A stretch of 64,000 nucleotides of DNA from Glandiceps talaboti (GCF_964340395.1 NC_135549.1:668501-732500); one strand, 5' to 3'; shown: positions 40,256-54,365, counted from the first letter of the stretch. Notes: generated by a model from the letters alone, not told the origin. Made by a program: numbers and translations.

Positions 40256-40652
40256 CAAAACAATCCATTGTGAGCAGAATGGCATCATATTCACATACAA
40301 CTCCATTCTGAGCAGAATGGCATCATATTCACATACAGCTCCATTCTGAGCAGAATGGCATCATATTCACATACAGCTCCATTGTGAGCAGAATGGCATC
40401 ATATTCACATACAACTCCATTCTGAGCAGAATGGCATCATATTCACATACAACTCCATTCTGAGCAGAATGGCATCATATTCACATACAACTCCATTCTG
40501 AGCAGAATGGCATCATATTCACATACAACTCCATTCTGAGCAGAATGGCATCATATTCACATACAGCTCCATTGTGAGCAGAATGGCTTCATATTCACAA
40601 ACATCTGTACACAGCTCTATTCTGAGTAGAATGGCATTATATGCACATACAG
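40256..40652. repeat. Minisatellite, 38-bp unit, 9-10 copies, hairpin core
   Basis: Units read TCCATTCTGAGCAGAATGGC ATCATATTCACATACAAC. CCATTCTG and CAGAATGG are perfect inverted repeats separated by AG. Three copies have CCATTGTG, which breaks one pair. Confidence 0.96.
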
Positions 40653-41279
40653 CTTAGCATGCAAAGTGTGAAAACAACACAATTTCAATTGAGAATTATC
40701 AATAAATAATTCTTTAGTAAAACTTTCAGACTACAATTTTCCATTCCATGTCTCAAAACATTACTGTCAACTGTTTATAGCTCTATACTTGTATTATACT
40801 GTGTGTACCTGTCTGATAAAAACATTATTTTATCTCTTTCCAATTTCATGAAATGATCAAAGTTCCAAAATTCACAAGATACATGAAGGTCTAAGACCAT
40901 ACATGTACCACTTGTCTATATGTATCACTCTACCTAATACATGTACACACATGTACTCCATATGGTTGAGACTGTTATTAAATCTCAATATTTCTGGCCC
41001 AATATTTCTTTCATTTCATATGTATCTGACCTGTTACGAGTGAGTGCATTTCCTTGCCTGTCTCCATTTCTCACACACTCTCTCTCTTTCTACTGTCATC
41101 ATCTGGCTGGTGATGATGAAACTTAAACAAAAGCATGTGTGATTATTTGGAGTGCAGGGCTTCCAAAATACCATGTCACTTTCACACAGTGCTAGAGTTT
41201 CAGCTTTGCCTACTGGCATGTTATGTTGTTGTGACTAGTTGATTGGACATAAGAATTTACTGTTTTCTTCCCTCCATGT

Positions 41280-41540
41280 TGCCACTCGTGTAATGATAAT
41301 CGGAATGTGTTTTGCTCACATAGATATTCCAAGCGGGAGATCGTAAAGCCCAGCGACTACAGTTACACATAGGTTTAGGTAAAACGATGGCAAGCATTTG
41401 AAGTGTACAATTACGCTTCCACTTTTACCGTATGGATTGACACTGCACGGCCACTTAAACTTTGCTTCCTGCGGCTGTACATTTTCAAATCCCATCTGTG
41501 ACAGGTCAAAGCATGAACTTCATGACTTCATTAACGATGG
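41280..41540 (-). promoter_or_regulatory. CpG-rich patch, possible alternative promoter
   Basis: About ten CpGs in 260 bp, in an intron otherwise nearly free of CpG, and no transposon ends visible. It surrounds the candidate alternative first exon 41429-41495. Promoter activity is inferred from composition and position. Confidence 0.35.
41429..41495 (-). CDS. Candidate alternative VGLL4 first coding exon
   Basis: On the minus strand an ATG (41495-41493), with an in-frame TGA shortly upstream, opens 22 codons, MGFENVQPQEAKFKWPCSVN + PY, ending one base into a codon before the donor GTAAAAGT. Joined to 4766-4967 the split codon becomes GGG, giving ..NPYGEAALRSG. A vertebrate VGLL4 isoform with an alternative first exon has GEAALRG at the same point (from memory), so phase and position agree. 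The alternative is that it is the 5' exon of the nested gene, since joining to 34524-34579 is also in phase. There is no homology to known first exons, but these are poorly conserved. Confidence 0.4.
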
Positions 41541-41949
41541 GATTATGTACAAGGGGAATACTTGACCAATTATAGCTGATTAGGAAGAATATATAGAGTG
41601 GGAAAAGAAACCGTAGTGTTCCCATATTTTAGGATCTGTCTTTGGTCAATATTGCTCCTAGGGTTCATTTCACTGGTCTTACACACCAGGTCTGTTAAGT
41701 GAATTAGTTCTGTGGAATGTTGAAGTTTTCTGTAATGAGAGACATCAATGCAGGGAATTTTGTACAACATGTTTAACATCATGTCATGGTTCATCCTATT
41801 AAAGAAAGTGGAATAAAGCACGTAACAATACCTGTATCAGATCCAGACAATTAAGATGTTAATAGTTATATTCTTACTCAGCTATGAACCTTAGAGTCAA
41901 ATGTAGTAAATCTTGCACTATTTGTACTTGAAAGTCTCATCAAATGTAG

Positions 41950-42042
41950 GATTGTTACCATGGATACACATAGCATTCAAGTTGTTACCATGGGTACACA
42001 TAACATTCAAGTTGTTATCATGGATACACATAACATTCAATT
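41950..42042. repeat. 30-bp unit, 3 copies
   Basis: AAGTTGTTACCATGGATACA CATAACATTC repeated with minor changes. The GTTACCATGG core resembles half of an RFX X-box. Confidence 0.85.
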
Positions 42043-43591
42043 TGAAGTCTTTACACACTGTGTAAGTGATGAAAAGTGATACATGTAAAATGTGGGTTGT
42101 AAGAGTTTTACCTTTGTTTGTTTTGAATGGCTACAGTCCATGGGCAAGATTTGAACCATGATTATACCCCAGTCAACCAAAATGAATAACTGGGGACCTG
42201 GTACAATTGAGATAGCCCAGGGACTTCTTGTTGTCTTTCAACTCTAGAGCTCCATTGGAAATGATTTGAAAATCAATGAGTCTCTAGTCTAGGTTACAAA
42301 GTGAGTGCTGTAATCGTATGCACTTTACATGCTATGATGATGACAATATCAATTGTGGAAAGCACACAATAAATGTGTACCATTGTTATTGTTTCATGTT
42401 ATGTTGTTATAATTGTCATCAAATGAATCGTTGTTCACAGTTCTTAATAAGTTTTTCTTTCTAAAGATTCCATGAAATACATTTGTATGTATACAATCAT
42501 CATGACAGGTAGTCAGCACACAGAAAATAAATCTCTGTTAGTACATGTAGTACTACCTCTGGAAACAACAACTGATTGATTTGCATTCAGATTAGTTAAA
42601 GATTATCAAGACAACAGTCAACAAGAAAATACCAAGTTATTTTGATTGACAACTCTAGAAGCATACAAGATATGCCTTCCCTATACATGTATCTACACTC
42701 TTTGAATCGCTACAATTATCTTGAGAATAGTTTCAAACTTTGCGACATTTTTCCACCAGTAGCAATGCACTGGTACAAGTACCTTGCAATCACTCCAAGT
42801 TGTTGAAATGTTTGTAAACAGAGGTTAACATACAAAGTTACTTCCATGATAACTTTATATGAACACTTTATGCAAATATTTCTGCATAAAAACAAAAGAA
42901 TTAGATTTACTTTGATTGAGGGCAGCATTTCACATTCACTTACATGTAGGCTAATCCATTATATGCCATAGGGTGCTAGCTAGGCAACTAACTGTTTGAC
43001 AGTCATGAACTGATAGTATGTGATACCCCATAATCTAACAATTAATGTAGGTCAAATCAATGTAAGCTATCTACTGATCCTAAATTCTCCATTTCAATTT
43101 TCATACAGTTTAAATTATGCATATCAAATATTGTCTTCAATTTTGTAACTGTCTCAACTCTTATTCATTTATGCCAAGTACTATAAACAGAAAAGAAAAT
43201 GGAATAACACAAAGTTTATATCTAAGAATGCTTGTGCAATTAGAATGAATTGATAATTTACTATTTTCACCAACCAATGAGATACAAATAGCAAAGTTCA
43301 ACAGTTTAATAGTTTACAAGATTGGATGGGTGGGGTGCTCTTGTACACTTTCTATTTGCAAAGAAACCCTCTAATATTGACAATTTGAAGGCTGCAGGTA
43401 GGGAACGGTTCTTCTCACTAATTGAATGACTCACACATGTAAATACAGTCTAATACAAAGTATGTTTTGGCATATTTCAGTGAAATGACATTCATTATTT
43501 CTTATCAAATATTTTTTACATAATTACATCGATATGTGAAGAATTTCATACAAGAGATTGATAAATACCACATCCTACATTTGTAAATACC
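42043..43591. other. Intronic DNA, no supported gene
   Basis: AT-rich sequence without convincing splice-flanked frames or repeats beyond a possible 2-3 bp noise level. Confidence 0.55.
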
Positions 43592-45945
43592 ATGCTGGTA
43601 AATCTTTACAATATCCTACAGAACACAGTATGTTGGTACATTTGTACAGTATCCCACTGTACAGAACACAGTATGTTGGTACATTTGTACAGTATCCCAC
43701 TGTACATAACACAGTATGTTGGTACATTTGTACAGTATCCCACTGTACATAACACAGTATGTTGGTACATTTACACAGTATCCTACTGTACATAACACAG
43801 TATGTTGGTACATTTGTACAGTATCCTACATAACACAGTATGTTGGTACATTTGTACAGTATCCTACATAACACAGTATGTTGGTACATTTGTACAGTAT
43901 CCTACTGTACATAACACAGTATGTTGGTATATTTGTACAGTATCCTACATAACACAGTATGTTGGTACATTTGTACAGTATCCTACATAACACAGTATGT
44001 TGGTACATTTGTACAGTATCCTACTGTACATAACACAGTATGTTGGTACATTTGTACAGTATCCTACATAACACAGTATGTTGGTACATTTGTACAGTAT
44101 CCTACATAACACAGTATGTTGGTACATTTGTACAGTATCCTACTGTACATAACACAGTATGTTAGTACATTTGTACATTATCCTACTGTACATAACACAG
44201 TATGTTGGTACATTTGTATAGTATCCTACATAACACAGTATGTTGGTACATTTGTACAGTATCCTACTGTACATAACATATTATGTTGGTACATTTGTAC
44301 AGTATCCTACATATCACAGTATGCTGGTACATTTGTACAGTATCCTACATAACACAGTATGCTGGTACATTTGTACAGTATCCAACATAACACAGAATGT
44401 TGGTACATTTGTACAGTATCCTACTGTCCATAACACAGTATGTTGGTACATTTGTATAGTATCCTACTGTACATAACACAGTATGTTGGTACATTTACAC
44501 AGTATCCTACTGTACATAACACAGTATGTTGGTACATTTGTACAGTATCCTACATAACACAGTATGTTGGTACATTTGTACAGTATCCTACATAACACAG
44601 TATGTTGGTACATTTGTACAGTATCCTACTGTACATAACACAGTATGTTGGTATATTTGTACAGTATCCTACATAACACAGTATGTTGGTACATTTGTAC
44701 AGTATCCTACATAACACAGTATGTTGGTACATTTGTACAGTATCCTACTGTACATAACACAGTATGTTGGTACATTTGTACAGTATCCTACATAACACAG
44801 TATGTTGGTACATTTGTACAGTATCCTACATAACACAGTATGTTGGTACATTTGTACAGTATCCTACTGTACATAACACAGTATGTTAGTACATTTGTAC
44901 ATTATCCTACTGTACATAACACAGTATGTTGGTACATTTGTATAGTATCCTACATAACACAGTATGTTGGTACATTTGTACAGTATCCTACTGTACATAA
45001 CATATTATGTTGGTACATTTGTACAGTATCCTACATATCACAGTATGCTGGTACATTTGTACAGTATCCTACATAACACAGTATGCTGGTACATTTGTAC
45101 AGTATCCAACATAACACAGAATGTTGGTACATTTGTACAGTATCCTACTGTCCATAACACAGTATGTTGGTACATTTGTATAGTATCCTACTGTACATAA
45201 CACAGTATGTTGGTACATTTGTACAGTATCCTACTGTACATAACACAGTATGTTGGTACACTTGTACAGTATCCTACTGTACATAACACAGTATGTTGGT
45301 ACATTTGTACAGTATCCTACTGTACATAACACAGTATGTTGGTACATTTGTACATATCCTACTGTACATAACACAGTATGCTGGTACATTTGTACATTAT
45401 CCTACATAACACAGAATGTTGGTACATTTGTACAATATCCTACTGTACATAACACAGTATGTTGGTACATTTGTACAGTATCCTACATGTACATAACACA
45501 GAATGTTGGTACATTTGTACAGTATCCTACATAACACAGAATGTTAGTACATTTGTACAGTATCCTACATAACACAGAATGTTGGTACATTTGTACAGTA
45601 TCCTACATAACACAGAATGTTAGTACATTTGTACAGTATCCTACATAACACAGAATGTTAGTACATTTGTACAGTATCCTACATAACACAGAATGTTAGT
45701 ACATTTGTACAGTATCCTACATAACACAGAATGTTGGTACATTTGTACAGTATCCTACATAACACAGAATGTTAGTACATTTGTACAGTATCCTACATAA
45801 CACAGAATGTTGGTACATTTGTACAGTATCCTTCATAACACAGAATGTTAGTACATTTGTACAGTATCCTACATAACACATAATGTTGGTACATTTGCAC
45901 AGTATCGTACATAACACAGAATGTTGGTACATTTTTGTTAGTATA
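43592..45945. repeat. Minisatellite with 43/38-bp units and a 724-bp higher-order repeat
   Basis: The basic unit is ACACAGTATGTTGGTACATT TGTACAGTATCCTACTGTAC ATA (43 bp). A 38-bp form lacks CTGTA. The long form contains the inverted repeat TGTACAGTA-TCC-TACTGTACA; the short form has lost it. From about 43742 to 44496 the order of unit variants, including rare ones (TTTACACAG, ACATATTATG, CTGTCCATAAC), recurs exactly 724 bp later up to about 45220. The right third (45400-45945) is made of another variant (ACACAGAATGTTAG/GG). All reading frames here are artefacts. Confidence 0.95.
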
Positions 45946-47134
45946 TAATATGTTTTATGTTGATAAATATTGTATAACATTGCCATATTTTATCTATCTT
46001 TTCCATGCACAGTTCAGGACTTCCTCTTTTACAATCACTTGGCATTATGACCTCCAAATTAACCCTGCCTTATCTGAGGCCACAGCCACACTTCACAAAG
46101 ACAAAACCTCCTCACTTAAGTTAAATACTTAGGAAATCTGTCAGAGTGGCAGCAAGGATTTCTCTGGGTTGGGTTAATGAACTGAATGTCCAAACACACC
46201 TTTAGTAACACCACTTTCAATAAACATATTTTCATCTAAATTTAGGTACACATAATATCTATTTATTAAAAAATAACACACGATACAGGAAAAGAAAAGT
46301 ATGCAGGAAAATACATTGTATGTGTTTTGATTTTATTTTGTATATCATAATTTTTGCAGATGTGTTTTATTCTACACTGGTTTGATTCTACTATCTGAAA
46401 ACAGGTCACATTTATGTTGTAGTAATTTATTCTTTTCAGTCAAATTAGAACCTCTTTCATTCTGAGTAGACTTATTTCTAAATGTACTTTTAATCAGAAT
46501 CACCCAGACATACTAGAACTATTAAAGCTAATATTATTACAACAATAGTTCTAAAAGCCAGCTCAGCAGTAAGTGCTACATCAGTCAAACATTCCTATAT
46601 TTCTGTAAATGACTAAATCAGTGGCAGTAATTACTTTGAACAAAAAACCAATAAGGTTACATGTATTATCTCCAGATTTTCTCTTGACTTGTTAAAACAA
46701 AGAAATCATGTCAATGTGCCTTATTATACTAGAATAGTTAACTTGATTATATATGTCACACAAGTAAAACAATTATAAACTCAGTTTATACCATTTTAAT
46801 TCAATAATCCGAAATTAACATTTCTTGTTTAAAATGTTCACCTGTCAATCAAGTCACAAGTATTCATTTATAAGTCAGAAATACAAACCTGAGTGCAACT
46901 TTGCTGATACGACTAAGAAGACATTCACTTTTTGACCCACTGTCAAACATCATGAAAATCTAAATGATATATTGCAAAATATAAGTAAACAATTACACTG
47001 CCTGTCCTGAAACATTCATGGTATTTTGGTTCAGGGCATTTTCTTCACCCTTTTAATCGATACCATGAATCAATTACATGGCCTATTGACTTAATTTACA
47101 CATCATAACATTCTTTTCCCTGCCAAAAGTTTAT
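45946..47134. other. Intronic DNA, no supported gene
   Basis: AT-rich sequence; nothing beyond short low-complexity stretches. Confidence 0.55.
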
Positions 47135-47640
47135 TGCCAGGAATAAATCAAACACTGGTGGTAAATCCAGGGATAGGGTATGGAAGTCTATTCCCAATGC
47201 TACTGCCAAACGATGGAATAAATCAAATACTGGTGGTGAATACTGGGATAGGGCAATGGAAGTCTATTCCCAATTGATGCTAACACCATACAATAGAATA
47301 AATCAAACACTGGTGGTAAATCCAGGGATAGGGCTATGGAAGTCTATTCCCAATGCTAACACCATACAATAAAATAAATCAAACACTGGTGGTGAATCCA
47401 GGGATAGGGTATGGAAGTCTATTCCCAATGCTAACACCATACAATAAAATAAATCAAACACTGGTGATGAATCCAGGGATAGGGTATAGAAGTCTATTCC
47501 CAATGCTAACACCATGCAATAGAATAAATCAAACACTGGTGATGAATCCAGGGATAGGGTATGGAAGTCTATTCCCAATGCTAACACCATACAATAAAAT
47601 AAATCAAACACTGGTGGTGAATCCAGGAAGAAGATTCCCA
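47135..47640. repeat. Minisatellite, 75-bp unit, 7 copies
   Basis: Units contain AATAAATCAAACACTGGTGG, TGAATCCAGGGATAGGGTAT and GGAAGTCTATTCCCAATGCT AACACCATACAAT. The first two copies are the most divergent. 75 bp is a multiple of three, so frames of over 110 codons appear on both strands. Confidence 0.95.
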
Positions 47641-49590
47641 CTATTCCTACCATATACATGTACCTTGCATGTCAACATTTTCTTATTAACATTGTTCTCT
47701 CTAGGGATGCTATGCACGCTAGATGTGTAGTCATACATGTAAATTATAGTTTCACATCTGTTGCATTTTACACAACTTACTACAATTAGTAACTATATAA
47801 ATAATGTGAAAATTACCATAAAAAGAAAACTACACTTCAACATTTCTCAACTATTATGGTGTTCCCTCTAAAGCTGCTCTGCACTCTAGTTGTGCAGTAA
47901 ATAACACAACATAATATAGATAACAATGAAAGTTGCGAGAGAAAAAAGTAAGTACTACATTCACTGACAAAAATAACAATACAGTAATATATTATAACTG
48001 TAACCTCATATCATAACAATTTTCTTTGCAAAGCTAAAATACAAGATATATACGGATAAAAGATTTCCTCCATATATATATGTAAGCAACTACATGTCCA
48101 TGGACACTTCCATTTTTTCAGACCTTAGCCCTAACACTATGTCGTCCACCTACGAGCATACAGTTGCCATTTCCTAATATGCCAAAACTCGATATACCTT
48201 GAAGGCAAACTGTCCATCAAACATTTCAATTTAACTCATAACCTACACGTCACTGTCCAAAAATTCTCAATAAAACATCTTACAAGTTTTATCACCTGGA
48301 TTCATTTGAATATGTAACTTTGGTGATCAAAGCTTTGAAGTATGCATTCACAGCAAGTAATCTGGTAATATGTACTCCTAAACACCATGGCAGTGTTGTG
48401 CAATGCTTATATAGTGTGGACCATTTTTTGATCATTAAATGCTGATATGCACAAGATAAAGTTAGTCTTGGTATAATAGTTATAGTTATTACCATTAAAT
48501 CACAATTCATTGTATTTTTAACATGTTTGAGGAGCTGACAGATCACAATGGTAAATCTGAAATATAAATACATATAACATTTATGTCAAATGAAACTGTG
48601 ACTCAAAACACAAGGGAAAACTGAAGTGTGTAGTTGAAAATTTCAGGCAACAATTTTCAAGTTTGTATTTGTAACAAAAGTTAATTCAATACTATGGTTT
48701 ATCAATACATATGAATTTGAATATCATAACATTGGTATTTTCGTGGCAACCAGGAAGCCAATTTATTTTCCCAGCCTGATCATATTTTTATAGAGGTCTT
48801 CAACAATTCAACCAGAAATGCCAGCTGCTATTCATGTTGTCTTGTCTCCCCTGTACATGTGTACACAATGGAAAGACATGATGTCTAGGATTCGGCATGA
48901 CTCCTAGCCAACACTGGAATAGGATACTCCTCAATATGTAACATGATTTTGCAGTAGCAAACGAAGTTGAAAATGAGATAAAAGTGACAACATGTAGACA
49001 TATAGAAGGCATAAGTTTCCTAAAAAATATCACTAACATGTAGAGCTAAATTAGGCAGATCAATACTCAGTGCTCAGTACTGTCTCTTCATCAATCTATA
49101 TTAAGAGGCCTATTAAAACCATACAATAGAATACCAATTTACATAAATTCTTAAGATTTTTAGCCACAATTACACTGAATTACTGATAAATATGTCCTTT
49201 GTAGACACAACCAGTATCATTTCTATGTAAGGTCTATAGTTGTCAGGTCACTACAGAAACGATAAGTTCTGTAAAATACGAAGTAACAATGGAAACAGTG
49301 AGGACACATATTTGTGTTCTCAATAAAAGACCTTGAATCTGATACCCATAGATGTAAACAGGTTGTTGGTGTTCACAAAACCTGAAAACCCAACTCTAAT
49401 TCACTACAACAAAATTTGTGAACTGACTATCATGACTGGCATTTAGTACTGTATAATAAATTAAAATAGGAAAATCATTGATATGATCTTCATCATCGAC
49501 TTTGGCATTGACGGTACATGTATAGAATTCCCATTTGTGGAGTGGCCTTGATGGTCTGAAAAAGTCCATCACTATTGCTTACCTAAGATA
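47641..49590. other. Intronic DNA, no supported gene
   Basis: AT-rich sequence with two related short segments (around 47690 CTCTAGGGATGCTATGCACG CTAGATGTG and around 47865 CTCTAAAGCTGCTCTGCACT CTAGTTGTG). These may be fragments of one dispersed repeat. No exon supported. Confidence 0.5.
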
Positions 49591-50650
49591 GTCCACCACC
49601 CGGCCCCAGAGTGCCATTATTGCCATGAGAGCTGGTGATAACCCACTATTGTACAAGTCCAAGATAGCCCACTACCATATGTAAGCCAGTAATTTATGAA
49701 TGGTATGTAACCTCGCCAGCCAGAGTGAGTCTACTACTGCATGCAAACCAGGTGATATACAAATGTAGCCAGGCAAGCCTGTGATAGCCCACTACTGCAT
49801 GCAAACCAGGTGATATAACAAATGTAGCCAGGCAAGCCTGTGATAGCCCACTACTGTATGCAAACCAGGTGATATACAAATGTAGCCAGGCAAGCCTGTG
49901 ATAGCCCACTACTGTATGCAAACCAGGTGATATACAAATGTAGCCAGGCAAGCCTGTGATAGCCCACTACTGTATGCAAACCAGGTGATATACAAATGTA
50001 GCCAGGCAAGCCTGTGATAGCCCACTACTGTATGCAAACCAGGTGATATAACAAATGTAGCCAGGCAAGCCTGTGATAGCCCACTACTGTATGCAAACCA
50101 GGTGATATACAAATGTAGCCAGGCAAGCCTGTGATAGCCCACTACTGTATGCAAACCAGGTGATATACAAATGTAGCCAGGCAAGCCTGTGATAGCCCAC
50201 TACTGTTTGCAAACCAGCAAAATGAGGCAAAACGAGGCAAGTCTGAGATAGCCTACTACTGTATGTGAGCCAGTAATACAATGTTTGTAGCTAAGCAAAC
50301 CTGTGATAGCCCACAACTGCATGTCAGCCAGAACAATATGTGACCTGGTTCACTACTGCATGCAAGCCATAGTGGCAATACATGTATATGATCTGTCAAG
50401 CCAGTGATCATCCACTACTGCAGGCCGGCCAATACATGGGCCAGGCAAGTATGAGATACAGTAGCTCACTACTAAATGCAAGCCAGTTTACATGTGGCCT
50501 GGCAAGCCAGAGATAGCCCACTAAGTACTACATGTACATGTAGAAGCCAGGCAAGTCTGAAATAACCCTATACTGTACAGCCAGCAATACATAGCCTGGC
50601 AAGTCCGAGATCACCCACTACTGCATGCAAGCCAGCTGATACATGGCCTA
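49590..50650. repeat. Minisatellite, 58-bp unit, perfect core and degenerate flanks
   Basis: The core at 49730-50215 has about eight almost identical copies of AGCCCACTACTGTATGCAAA, CCAGGTGATATACAAATGTA, GCCAGGCAAGCCTGTGAT. Either side (49590-49730, 50215-50650) has the same words, CCCACTACTGCATGCAAGCC and GGCAAG, with heavy divergence. An old array has been re-expanded in its middle. Confidence 0.93.
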
Positions 50651-51124
50651 GCATGTCACACAGCGAGTTCCCACTGTGCTACACAAATGAAATTACATGT
50701 GGTATGCAAGCAATGCCTGATATTCTTGTCAAACAACACTCTAACTATTACACATATGTACATCATAGTAACAGTCATGGGAAATGAAAAATCTCTCACC
50801 TTTCCTGTCATATCTCACAGTTGTCTTAACAGACATGTTACATCATATCACTATGTTCAAGACATGTATATATTATATATATACATTCCAGTAGCTAGAC
50901 TGGCATTTTCTACATTTCATTTCAGTAATTTCAACATCACTTGGAGACGACACGTATTCTGAAGTACGGAGCCTGCAGCTGGAGCTAGAAGGTCTTTGAG
51001 TAATATGCAATGTTTAGCTAAAAGTGACAGACCTACAACATACATGTACAAGAACAACTAACAAGTAGGCAATTGTCTTTCGTACAACATCACTCATTTG
51101 TCACACAAATATGTTTCAGTATAC

Positions 51125-51600
51125 AAATACTGTGCACACAAATACATACACATGAACACATACTGTGTACATAGATGTGCACACATGAACACATACTGTG
51201 TACATAGATATGCACACATGAACACATACTGTGTACATAGATATGCACACATGGACACATACTGTGTACATAGATATGCACACATGGACACATACTGTGT
51301 ACATAGATATGCACACATGAACACATACTGTGTACACAGATACATGTATGCACACATGAACATACTGTCTATGGATATACACACATGAACACATGCTGTG
51401 CAAAAAGATGTTCACACATGAACATACTGTGCACATAATCATAGATATGCACATATGAGCATACATGTACTGTGCACACAGCTACAGTGTACACACACAT
51501 TAACATACATTTATACTGTGCACAGATACGCATATACATGTACACATATAATATGTGTATGAACATACTACATGCATATAGACATGCACACATGAACATA
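51125..51600. repeat. Minisatellite, about 33-bp unit, degenerate to the right
   Basis: Units read ACACATGAACACATACTGTG TACATAGATATGC, six good copies, then decayed copies to about 51600. Confidence 0.93.
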
Positions 51601-54365
51601 AATAATATAACAACACAAGTCTAAAGTGTGCCCTGTCAGTTGTCATGCCATGGTGCACACTAAAAGCCAAAGTGAAATTAAAACTTGATACCAAATAAAA
51701 AGAACAGTTACTGTACTAGTTTTAATACTAATGTCATATACATGTATGTGTACACAATAGTAATTGACTGCTAGTTTTATGACCTCTTCACTTGTTGATG
51801 GTCAACAAAACAATCCATTTTGAGATGATTTTACAAATAACTACCAAAACACACAGCACTATATAAGTATAACTTTAAATTGTAAGTACATGTATGTTAA
51901 TCATTGTTGACTACACACAATTCCTGACTGTAACTTTACATTATTGAACATACTCAAACCAGAATTCAATAGTGGTATAGCTATAAATATGTACATGTAC
52001 CAGAGATTGCTTGTGGTGTGGTATAAAAATAGGGGTTTTTTCACCCACAAAACCACAAAAATATTCAGAGCTGACATACTAGTACTACTGTGCTTATAGA
52101 CTAACCTCATGTTATACACAGTTCTTTTTGCCCACACAGCAGTAATATACAGAACTGATGTTAGTGTGCATCATACCAAGATATATATGCTCTAAACTGT
52201 CATTTCACCAACTAACACAAACAGTAAGCTACCAAAATGAATAAGACACCAGTTGTGGCATTCCATATATCACCACTGCAGACAGACTAATAAGCCCCAA
52301 ACCACCACAGAAACAGTATCCTTTCATTACAGCTACATTATATGAAGTAATCACTCAACCACAACTGATTAACTTTGATGAATTATTTCAGTGCCTGCAA
52401 TCCAATATACAGACTTGATAATTGACTGATTTGATCAGTATTCTGTTTCCATTCTGAGTCTACTTACAAAATGCAAAGGATACATGTACCACCCATCTGT
52501 GATGGTGATGTTATGACACTTCACATACATTACTGCATGTACAATGTACATGTAGTAAGTGTTCATCTACCTTTTATCTATATTTATTATAAGCCTTAGA
52601 TTATGTGTTTTTATATGAAATTTTGAGCCAAATAAATGTTCTATTACTATACTATATAATATACAATACTACTATTACTAATTTAGTTCTACACTCCCAC
52701 CTACAAAATGTATTGGAACAGCACAGTAAATTTGCCTATACAGGAGTACATATCAACTTGCATTATACATAGGTGGGTGGAAGAATTCTAGCTGTGGGCA
52801 ATAATTGAGGGCTTGATTATTAGGACTCACTGCAGACAAATATCAGGATTTGGTTTAGACTATTGAGTGTATTTTCATTCAGAAAAGCGATTGATAAAAC
52901 TTTTTTGCACAATTAAAAGGAAATAAAAGTCTATGTGGAAAATGAAATTCTTGGACTACATTGTGCAAAGTACATAATGTAATTACATACAAATTATTTC
53001 TAACAAATCTATGAAAGGCATATATTACATGTATACATATGTATCATCATCACCATACAAAATTATACATTGAAGGTACATTGCACATGTACAAGAATAT
53101 AATATAGCTCACCCTTTTTCTTTCTTTTTTTTCTTTTTTTTGGGGGGGGGAGAGGGTTCGTGGTGGGGGGGATTAACTGTTGTTGTGGTGGGGTTTTTTG
53201 TGGTTTTGCTTCTCTATTTTATCACTTACTACACAGTAAAATCTTCAAGTTGTATTGTGCAACCATGAATATTCTACATCTGAAATCACATTTTATCTAT
53301 TCTTCTTTTATTTCTCACACTATCACTCACACTGTCACGCTAGGATTTCTCTCACATCTTATACTTTTGACATTTGCAGATAAAAGGGAGAAATTCAATC
53401 TGTCTGGCTGTATGATTGGCAGACACTGTTCATTATGTCTGTGTACAAAAAGCCAACTACTGAATGGGGTGTCACACTTCAATAATGGTTGCATAGACTA
53501 TGGAATACAGGCTGCCCACATTTCAGAAAAATTGATAATAGCATAAGTACTAGTCAATGATTATTATTTTAATATCCATAGGTGTGGATAGATTACATGA
53601 TCCTATAGCCTTAGTGGTTGATGTTGACACAGGAACTCACACTATCCAGCCGTTAAGACAAATAAGCATATACTCAATATCAGACAGTTGCTCTTATATG
53701 CTGTGTGTGACTAAGTGGATGTCAAACTGAGGCCAAACACCTGGGCTTCCACAGATCAAGCCTGGCTAACAGGGGTATTTCAATTCCTTGATAAGATGAC
53801 ACCCTATACAGGACAACTCACTGCAGAATACTCCAAAACCATCATTTCCAGATTATGTGACCCCATGTTGACCTCCCAAGTAAAAAATTACATTGGGTCA
53901 TTTGGGGTCAAGTCAAAACAGCAAAACATCAACCATGGCAACTAAACAAACTAATCCCGGACTCTCAAAGACAGCAACAACAAGACATGACAACTTTGAA
54001 AAAAAACTACTCCCTAATTCATGTGAATATCTTGACTCTCACAGACAGCAACAAGATATCACATCACATCTTTGAAAAAAACTGCTCCCTGATTCATGTG
54101 AATGTCTTAGCTCTAATACACAGAACAACTACTACTGTTCTACACCAGTGCATTTTATTGCCATGATTTTTATGTCTGCAAATGTTATTGTTTACTGGTT
54201 AGTAGTGACTACAACAGACCTCTCTCTCAAATGTCAAGCAAAAAGGTGACTGATAGTGATAGTGCGTGAAAAACTATCAACATACATGTATCATAGACAT
54301 ATGGTCTGTGCTGTTCATGTGTCAGCCAAATCAATACACCATAATTTGCTGTGACCTACCAAAAT
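51601..54365. other. Intronic DNA with a few exon-like plus-strand frames
   Basis: Mostly AT-rich. A plus-strand frame at 53160-53546 includes a strong acceptor-like CTTTTGACATTTGCAG at about 53382 followed by 54 open codons to a TAA. Another at 53715-53945 is of average composition. Neither has a matching partner exon or recognisable domain, so neither is annotated as a gene. A T-run followed by G-runs at 53119-53190 is G-quadruplex-prone. Confidence 0.4.

Noticed and set aside
53715-53945. 76-codon plus frame (DQAWLTGVFQFLDKMTPYTG)
   Set aside because: Average composition and a possible donor, but no acceptor in place and no known domain.
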